Assembly (NCBI GenBank): GCA_027486275.1
Contig: JAIXPM010000096.1
Span: forward strand, 1 to 11,236
DNA: 11,236 nucleotides
Source: Sphingomonadales bacterium
GTDB taxonomy: Bacteria > Pseudomonadota > Alphaproteobacteria > Sphingomonadales > Sphingomonadaceae
Reading direction: 5' to 3'
The notes beneath the pieces were generated by a model that was not told the DNA's origin, ran no database searches, and saw nothing but the letters and a program-made list of their open reading frames with translations. Of this stretch, positions 6,223-11,236 are shown piece after piece; positions within the stretch are counted from its first letter, which is position 1, and each line of letters begins with the position of its first letter. The position numbers were made by a program, and so were the translations under genes.

Positions 6223-8525
6223 TCCGCGCTGTCGCCGCCGCCCTGTTGCTGACCACGGCGGCGACCGCCCAGGAAGCGCCTCCCGGGGCCTTTGCGGAAA
6301 GCCGCGCTCTGCCCGGCCTCACCGCGCCGGGCGAGATCATCATCGACCGCGCCGGCATTCCGCACATCTATGCCGCCAATGCCCGCGATGGCTTTTTCCT
6401 GCAGGGCTATGCCGTGGCGCGGGATCGGCTGTGGCAGATTGATCTGTGGCGCAAACGTGGTCTGGGACGGTTGTCGGCCAGTTTCGGCGCGCAGTTCGTC
6501 GCGCAGGATCGCGCCGCGCGGCTGCTGCTCTATCGCGGCGATATGGCGGCGGAATGGGCCGCCTATCCGTCTGCCGCCAAGGGCTGGACCGAAGCGTTTG
6601 CCGCCGGCATCAACGCCTATGTTGCCGATGTGGAGGCCGGCCGCGCGCCGCTGCCGCTGGAATTCACCGCCACCAACACCAGGCCGGAACGCTGGCAGGC
6701 CGATGACGTGGTGCGCATCCGGTCGAACGCGCTGGCCAGCAACCTGACCAGCGAAGTCGTCCGCGCCCGCGCCCTGTGCGGCGGCGACATCAAATATGAA
6801 CCGCTGCGCCGCGAGTTGGCGCCAGCGCACACGGTGAGTATCCCCAAGGGACTCGACCCGTGCAGCATCCCGGCCGATGTGCTTGATGATTATGCGCTCG
6901 GCACCGGCGATGTGCGTTTTGATGGCCAGAAGATCGTGGTGGCCAGCCTCGATCCCGACATCCAGGAAGGCAGCAACAACTGGGTGATCAGCGCAGGCAA
7001 GTCTGCTACCGGCCGTCCGATATTGGCCAATGATCCGCACCGCGCCCATGCCGTGCCCAATCTGCGTTACCTATCCCATATCGACACGCCGGAACTGAAG
7101 ATCGCCGGATCGGGCGAGCCGGCGCTACCGGGGATCAGCTTTGGCCACAACGAGAATGTGGCCTGGGCGATCACCATCTTCGCCATCGATCAGCAGGATC
7201 TGGTGGTGAACCCCAAGGCGACGAAACTCACCGAAGTGCGCGAGCGCATCGAAGTGAAGGGCGAAGCCCCGCGCGAGGTGGTGCTGAAGTTCAGCGAAGA
7301 CGGCCCGATCATCCACGAGGATCCCGCGTCGGGCCGCAGTTTCGCCCTGCGCGCCACCTGGACCAAGCCCGGCGCGTCCGCCTATTTCAACGCCAGCTGG
7401 GCGTGGACGGCCAAGACTTGGGATGATTTCCTTGTCGCCCGCGATCACTGGGGGGCGCCGCCGCTCAACCTGCTGTTTGCCAATCGCGCCGGCGATATCG
7501 GCTGGGCGCCGGGCGGTTTCGTGCCGGTACGCGCGGCCGGCGATGGCCTGCTACCGGTGCCCGCCGGCAAGGCCCACCGCTGGACCGGGCTGCTCGATGC
7601 GAAACTGATGCCGGTGAAACACAACCCGGCCGATGGCTGGATCGCCACCGCCAACGAGATGAACATTCCCGCCGGCTATCCGCACATGCTCGGCCTTGAA
7701 TGGGCCGACCGCAGCCGCATCACCCGCATTTCCGAAGTGATCGGATCGAAACCGAAATTCGGCCTCACCGATGCGATGGCACTGCAGAACGACCCGACTT
7801 CCCCCATGGCCCGCCGCGCCGTGGCGCTGCTGCAGGGCCTTGCCGGCCGCGACGCCAATGAGCGTGGCGCGCTGGCCCTGCTCGGCAACTGGAATGGCCA
7901 TGAAGGGCCGGATTCGGCCGCAGCGGCCCTCTATGAGATCTGGGCCGCCCGCCATTTGGCCACAAGCGCGGTGAAGGCCATCGTGCCGGAAACGGCCCGC
8001 CGCAACTTCGGCCGCACCAGCATCGGCAACATCCTGCCGGTACTGGAAGACGGTAGGCTGCTCGGCCCCGATTCTGCCGCGCTGCGGACGGAGATATTGC
8101 TTGGCTCGCTCGGGCTCGCCTTTGCCGAAACCGCCCGCCTGCTCGGCCCCGATCCCGCCACCTGGCGCTGGGGCGCGCTGCACCGCGCCGATTTCCAACC
8201 TTCCCTGCCGATCGCCGGCCGCGATGCCGAACGCCGCGTGGGCCCGGTGCCGATTGGCGGCAGCGGTTCCACCCCCATGGCGATGGGAACAGGCCCCGAT
8301 TTTCGCGTTGTTTCCGGCGCGTCGGTGCGCGTGGTGATGGATGTGGGCGCGTGGGACAACAGCATGGCGATCAACACGCCCGGCCAATCCGGCGATCCAT
8401 CAAGCCCGCACTACCGCGATCTGTTCGCGCGCTGGGCCACAGGCAATTATGTGCCCTTCGTCTGGAGCCGCCCGCGCGTCTTGCAAGAGGCGGAACGCAT
8501 CATCAACGTCACTCCTGGCCGTTGA
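6219..8525 (+). CDS. Penicillin acylase family Ntn hydrolase (exported)
   Basis: This is an N-terminal-nucleophile amidohydrolase (peptidase family S45) that cleaves the acyl amide of beta-lactams, N-acyl-homoserine lactones or similar compounds. The 768-residue precursor starts with a signal peptide (cleavage likely after ATA, residue 17) and should be periplasmic. The alpha-chain carries RAGIPHIYAAN (44-54) and QGYAVARDRLWQ (62-73). Self-cleavage is expected before S252 (EGSNNW), which becomes the beta-chain nucleophile. Then follow ANDPH (270-274), GHNENVAWAIT (309-319), D324 and D327 (probable calcium ligands), ANRAGDIGW (421-429), TANEMN (477-482) and PGQSGDPSSPHY (721-732). Family landmarks are complete and in order. 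No Shine-Dalgarno is evident, consistent with coupling to the deacylase through ATGA. The 3' end overlaps convergent rsmE by 17 bp. It could be a beta-lactam acylase, a quorum-quenching acylase or a scavenging amidase; the sequence alone does not decide. Confidence 0.93.
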   Translation: MIRAVAAALLLTTAATAQEAPPGAFAESRALPGLTAPGEIIIDRAGIPHIYAANARDGFFLQGYAVARDRLWQIDLWRKRGLGRLSASFGAQFVAQDRAARLLLYRGDMAAEWAAYPSAAKGWTEAFAAGINAYVADVEAGRAPLPLEFTATNTRPERWQADDVVRIRSNALASNLTSEVVRARALCGGDIKYEPLRRELAPAHTVSIPKGLDPCSIPADVLDDYALGTGDVRFDGQKIVVASLDPDIQEGSNNWVISAGKSATGRPILANDPHRAHAVPNLRYLSHIDTPELKIAGSGEPALPGISFGHNENVAWAITIFAIDQQDLVVNPKATKLTEVRERIEVKGEAPREVVLKFSEDGPIIHEDPASGRSFALRATWTKPGASAYFNASWAWTAKTWDDFLVARDHWGAPPLNLLFANRAGDIGWAPGGFVPVRAAGDGLLPVPAGKAHRWTGLLDAKLMPVKHNPADGWIATANEMNIPAGYPHMLGLEWADRSRITRISEVIGSKPKFGLTDAMALQNDPTSPMARRAVALLQGLAGRDANERGALALLGNWNGHEGPDSAAAALYEIWAARHLATSAVKAIVPETARRNFGRTSIGNILPVLEDGRLLGPDSAALRTEILLGSLGLAFAETARLLGPDPATWRWGALHRADFQPSLPIAGRDAERRVGPVPIGGSGSTPMAMGTGPDFRVVSGASVRVVMDVGAWDNSMAINTPGQSGDPSSPHYRDLFARWATGNYVPFVWSRPRVLQEAERIINVTPGR

Positions 8526-9249
8526 TCGCCTGCCAGACGGCGACGGCCGCCAGTGCAGCGGTATCGGCGCGCAGGATGCGCGGGCCCAGGCTGATCGGCA
8601 CCGCCGCCGAATGGGCACGAATGGCGTCGCGTTCTGGCGGGGTGAAGCCGCCTTCCGGGCCGATCAGGATGGCGGCCGGTGCCGGGCAGCGGGCAAGGGC
8701 GCTGGCCATCGCCTCGCCGCCGGTTTCATCAGCAAAGATCAGCGCCCGCCCTGCCGGCCAGTCGCGCAGCAGCCGGTCGATGGTGACGGGTTCGGGCAAA
8801 TCCGGAACGGCGGTGCGCCCTGATTGTTCGGCGGCCTCCACCAGATGCGCCGTCAGCCGTTCCAGGTTGGGCTTGTCCACCACTGTGCGCTGCGTCGTCA
8901 CCAGCACCAGCCGCGCCACACCCAGTTCGCAGGCCTTCTCCACCAGCCAGTCAATGCGGCCCTTTTTCAAGGGCGCGGCGCACAGCCACAAATCGGGCAC
9001 CTGCTCCTGCGGCGCACTTTGATGCTCGGCCACCAACGTTACAGCTTTCTTCGCCACGCTCGCCACCCGCGCCGCCCATTCGCCATCACGGCCGTTGAAC
9101 AGCCGCACCATATCCCCAGGCTGGCGGCGCATGACGCTGCCGAGATAATGGGATTGCGGCTGATCCAGTGTGATAAGCGCACCCGCACCGAGCGCATCGC
9201 GCACATGCAGACGCGGCGTGGTTGACAAGCTGCGGTCGAATTCGCTCAT
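8509..9249 (-). CDS. rsmE: 16S rRNA (uracil-1498-N3)-methyltransferase RsmE
   Basis: This SAM-dependent SPOUT-class methyltransferase methylates N3 of U1498 in 16S rRNA within the assembled 30S subunit. The 246-residue product has the usual length. The N-terminal PUA-like part includes QSHYLGSVMRRQPGD (32-46) and LFNGRDGEW (50-58). The SPOUT part shows KKGRIDWLVEKACELGV (95-111), EAAEQSGRTAVP (138-149), GPEGGF (197-202) and SLGPRILRADTA (220-231); the last two form the knotted SAM site. ATG at 9249 was chosen because TPRLHV follows at the usual distance; a TTG at 9282 is the alternative. Its start codon shares CATG with the divergent ubiA start, and its 3' end overlaps the acylase gene by 17 bp. 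The Shine-Dalgarno is weak. Confidence 0.96.
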   Translation of the reverse strand: MSEFDRSLSTTPRLHVRDALGAGALITLDQPQSHYLGSVMRRQPGDMVRLFNGRDGEWAARVASVAKKAVTLVAEHQSAPQEQVPDLWLCAAPLKKGRIDWLVEKACELGVARLVLVTTQRTVVDKPNLERLTAHLVEAAEQSGRTAVPDLPEPVTIDRLLRDWPAGRALIFADETGGEAMASALARCPAPAAILIGPEGGFTPPERDAIRAHSAAVPISLGPRILRADTAALAAVAVWQAINGQE

Positions 9250-10174
9250 GGGCCACGTGGTTACGCCGCCTGCCCCCACCAACGCAACGCCAGACGCTGT
9301 AAAGAGCTGGATCGACCTGCTACCGGCGGGTGCGCAAGCCTATGCCCGCCTCGCCCGGCTCGATCGGCCCGCCGGCACCTGGCTGCTGTTGTGGCCGTGC
9401 ATTGCCGGGCTGGCGCTGGCCGGCGGTTTGCAGCGCGCGCCTTGGCTGGTGCTGTGGTTTGGCCTGGGCAGCATCGCCATGCGCGGCGCCGGCTGCGTGT
9501 GGAACGATATCGTCGATCGCGATCTTGATGCCCAGGTGGAGCGCACCCGCGATCGCCCGGTCGCCTCGGGCCGTATCTCCGTGAAGGCCGCGCTGGCCTT
9601 TGCGGTGGCGCTGTCGCTGATCGGCCTCGTCGTGCTGCTGCAATTGCGCGGGCTGGCCCAGATCGTCGCGCTGGCCAGCCTCATCCCGGTGGCGGCCTAT
9701 CCCTTCATGAAGCGCATCACCTGGTGGCCGCAGGCCTGGCTGGGCCTCACCTTCAACTGGGGGGCACTGGTTGGCTGGGCCGCGATAGCACCCCTCGACG
9801 CGCCAGCAATGTGGTTGCTGTGGGCCGGCGGCATCGCCTGGACGCTGGGATACGATACCATCTACGCCCTGCAGGATATCGAGGATGATGCGCTGGCCGG
9901 CATCAAATCCTCCGCCCGCGCGCTGGGGCCAAAAGCCCGCGCCGGCGTGGCGGGCTTTTATGTGCTGGCGCTGACCTTGTGGGCAGCCGCCCTGTGGATC
10001 GTCGCCGGTCAGGCGCTGGCCGTGCTGGCGTTGCTGCCGCTGGCCGCGCAACTGGGCTGGCAGGTGGTGAAACTGGCCGATACCGCGCCGGCCAACGCAC
10101 TGCTGCTGTTCCGTTCCAACCGTTTGGCTGGTGCACTGTGGGCGGCGGCCTGTGCGTCTGTGGGTCTGGCCTGA
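9248..10174 (+). CDS. ubiA: 4-hydroxybenzoate polyprenyltransferase UbiA
   Basis: This integral inner-membrane prenyltransferase joins the polyprenyl chain to 4-hydroxybenzoate in ubiquinone biosynthesis (EC 2.5.1.39). The 308 residues match the family length. Both Asp-rich motifs that bind Mg and diphosphate are present: NDIVDRDLD at 86-94 and DTIYALQDIEDD at 203-214. Hydrophobic segments, several of them membrane-spanning, include roughly 43-60, 66-80, 113-132, 136-151, 186-200, 236-253 and 256-268. The start is taken as ATG 9248 (MGHVVTPPAP); GTG at 9257 is possible, as the first 25 or so residues are poorly conserved in the family. No clear Shine-Dalgarno is seen. A consensus -35 TTGACA lies at 9222-9227 inside rsmE but has no convincing -10. 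A likely terminator follows the stop. Confidence 0.96.
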   Translation: MGHVVTPPAPTNATPDAVKSWIDLLPAGAQAYARLARLDRPAGTWLLLWPCIAGLALAGGLQRAPWLVLWFGLGSIAMRGAGCVWNDIVDRDLDAQVERTRDRPVASGRISVKAALAFAVALSLIGLVVLLQLRGLAQIVALASLIPVAAYPFMKRITWWPQAWLGLTFNWGALVGWAAIAPLDAPAMWLLWAGGIAWTLGYDTIYALQDIEDDALAGIKSSARALGPKARAGVAGFYVLALTLWAAALWIVAGQALAVLALLPLAAQLGWQVVKLADTAPANALLLFRSNRLAGALWAAACASVGLA

Positions 10175-10182
10175 ACGCAGCT

Positions 10183-10228
10183 GCGGGCCTGCACCTGGGT
10201 TGGAACAGGCCCGCGCGCCCTGTTATTT
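10183..10228 (+). terminator. Probable intrinsic terminator after ubiA
   Basis: A perfect 9-bp stem, GCGGGCCTG (10183-10191) with CAGGCCCGC (10206-10214) around a 14-nt loop, begins 9 nt after the ubiA stop. A T-rich TGTTATTT follows at 10221-10228. The large loop and the 6-nt gap before the T-rich part make it less than ideal. Confidence 0.45.
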
Positions 10229-10294
10229 GCCGATATCAGGCTGGCCCACCCATCACCTGTATCGAACTGATCGAAGTGTCTCATGGCGCGCCGT

Positions 10295-10325
10295 CGTCTC
10301 ATTGCACGAATTCGACAAAGAGACG
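10295..10325. repeat. Imperfect palindrome upstream of pmbA
   Basis: CGTCTC (10295-10300) is mirrored by GAGACG (10320-10325). Between them TTG (10302-10304) pairs with CAA (10316-10318) around a perfect CGAATTCG core (10307-10314), with a one-base offset. It lies 49 nt ahead of the pmbA start, in the 199-base gap after ubiA. It could be an operator or a leader hairpin; nothing else is recognised in that gap. Confidence 0.4.
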
Positions 10326-10373
10326 CAGTGATTGGGCCGTGACAGCGGCAGCCCACCACCCTACATCTGGGCC

Positions 10374-11236
10374 ATGCTGTCCCCTGATGATGCCCTCACC
10401 CGCCTTGATACCGCCCTTGCTGCCGCCCGCGCTGCGGGGGCCGACGCCGCCGACGCGCTGTATGTCGGCGATGGCGCCACCTCCATTTCGGTTCGCCTCG
10501 GCAAGCTGGAAGATATCGGCCGTGCCGAGGGCGAGGAAATCGGTATCCGCGTGTTTGTTGGCCAGCGTTCGGCCAGCGTCTCTTCTTCCGATCTGACGCC
10601 TTCTGCCCTGCGCGAAGCGGCGGAGCGCGCCGTCGCCATGGCGCGGCTGGCCCCCGAAGACCCTTATGCCGGCCTGGCCCCCGAAGATCGGCTGGCGCGC
10701 GGGCCGTTTGCGGAACTGGATGTCGATGATCCCACCGAGATCAGCGCCGCAGCCCTGAAGTTACGCGCGCTGGAATGCGAGGATGCGGCCCGCGCCATCG
10801 AAGGCATCACCAACAGCGAAGGCGCCGGTGCCGCAGCCGGCACGGTGGTCATGGCGCTGGCAACATCGACGGGCTTTCGCGGCGGCAAGAAATCAACCAG
10901 CCACAGCCTTTCGGCCAGTGTCGTCGCCGGCACCGGCAGCGACATGCAGCGCGATTACGCCTGGCACGCCGCCCGCTATCTGGCCGATGTTGAATCGGCC
11001 GCGGCAATCGGCACCCGCGCCGGCCAGCGCGCCATCAGCCGCCTGCACCCGATCAAGCTGGCCAGTGGGCCGATGCCGATCCTGTTCGATCCGCGGGTTT
11101 CGTCCACGCTGCTTGGGCACCTTGTGGGCGCCATCACCGGCAGCGCCATCGCGCGCGGCACCAGCTTCCTGAAAGACAAGCTTGGCCAGGCCATCCTGCC
11201 CGCCGGCCTGTCGATCATCGATGATCCGCTGCGCCG
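10374..11236 (+). CDS. pmbA: TldE/PmbA-type metalloprotease subunit (C-terminus outside window)
   Basis: This is the U62-family partner of TldD. The TldD-TldE pair degrades unfolded peptides in the cytoplasm and trims leader peptides of some modified peptides. The first 287 codons are present and the frame runs off the right edge. The N-terminal part has LYVGDGATSISVRLGKLED (29-47), with GIRVFVGQRSASVSSSDL a little further on. The readable C-terminal part has RGTSFLKDKLGQAILPAG (residues 262-279) and IIDDPLR, typical of PmbA/TldE. The HExxxH zinc motif of TldD is absent from the part seen, favouring TldE/PmbA over TldD. ATG at 10374 gives the normal family N-terminus; the Shine-Dalgarno is weak. 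It is co-directional with ubiA but separated by 199 nt and a likely terminator, so probably a separate transcript. Confidence 0.92.
   Translation, partial: MLSPDDALTRLDTALAAARAAGADAADALYVGDGATSISVRLGKLEDIGRAEGEEIGIRVFVGQRSASVSSSDLTPSALREAAERAVAMARLAPEDPYAGLAPEDRLARGPFAELDVDDPTEISAAALKLRALECEDAARAIEGITNSEGAGAAAGTVVMALATSTGFRGGKKSTSHSLSASVVAGTGSDMQRDYAWHAARYLADVESAAAIGTRAGQRAISRLHPIKLASGPMPILFDPRVSSTLLGHLVGAITGSAIARGTSFLKDKLGQAILPAGLSIIDDPLR

Noticed and set aside
6096..8387. Long minus-strand open frames opposite the penicillin acylase gene (6096-7049 and 7551-8387)
   Set aside because: Both are in register with the sense codons and show no recognisable domain. The sense frame carries every acylase landmark in order.
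4236..8525. Hydrolase block as a defence or biosynthetic system
   Set aside because: No NRPS, PKS, RiPP, toxin, nuclease or phage-related gene lies in the window. Both enzymes fit ordinary amide hydrolysis families, so a catabolic reading is simpler.
9320..10051. 243-codon minus-strand open frame opposite ubiA
   Set aside because: In register with ubiA codons and Gln/Arg/Gly-rich without motifs. UbiA has both Asp-rich motifs and membrane segments.
10009..10359. 116-codon minus-strand open frame covering the ubiA-pmbA gap, with an Arg-rich start
   Set aside because: Most of it mirrors the ubiA 3' end, there is no Shine-Dalgarno and no domain, and the likely ubiA terminator lies inside it.

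Overview
The window is GC-rich, densely packed bacterial chromosome. It most resembles an alphaproteobacterium of the order Sphingomonadales. That assignment rests on the TonB-dependent receptor style, the plant-type (GCS2) glutamate-cysteine ligase, the alphaproteobacterial-looking UbiA, RsmE and PmbA, and the strong G/C third-position bias. It is a judgement from protein style, not a database result. No rRNA, tRNA, CRISPR array, transposase or integrase was seen.

Layout from left to right. (1) Positions 1-2488, minus strand: a large TonB-dependent outer-membrane receptor whose C-terminus lies beyond the left edge. (2) Positions 2489-2707: a 219-base gap holding a 15-bp inverted repeat, several small hairpins and a possible receptor promoter. 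(3) Positions 2708-4081, minus strand: gshA, the first enzyme of glutathione synthesis. (4) Positions 4082-4235: a divergent promoter region. (5) Positions 4236-8525, plus strand: a three-gene block of a 54-residue lipoprotein, an N-acyl-D-amino-acid deacylase-like amidohydrolase (cytoplasmic) and an exported penicillin-acylase-family Ntn hydrolase. The last two overlap at ATGA. (6) Positions 8509-9249, minus strand: rsmE, overlapping the acylase 3' end by 17 bp. (7) Positions 9248-10174, plus strand: ubiA, whose start codon overlaps that of rsmE within one CATG. (8) Positions 10175-10373: a 199-base gap with a likely ubiA terminator and an imperfect palindrome. (9) Positions 10374-11236, plus strand: the first 287 codons of a TldE/PmbA-type protein, cut by the right edge.

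Functionally there are two layers. gshA, rsmE, ubiA and pmbA are housekeeping genes (thiol redox, ribosome maturation, ubiquinone, proteolysis and peptide maturation). The deacylase/acylase pair sits on the opposite strand between the co-directional gshA and rsmE and looks like an accessory catabolic block. Both enzymes belong to families that hydrolyse N-acyl amide bonds, one predicted periplasmic and one cytoplasmic. Together with a TonB receptor nearby, they could serve scavenging or inactivation of N-acylated compounds, but the substrate cannot be read from the sequence. I found no clearly novel multi-gene system. The most interesting points are the altered metal-site residues of the deacylase, the coupled two-compartment deacylase pair, the paired cysteines of the receptor and the strong hairpin upstream of the receptor gene.
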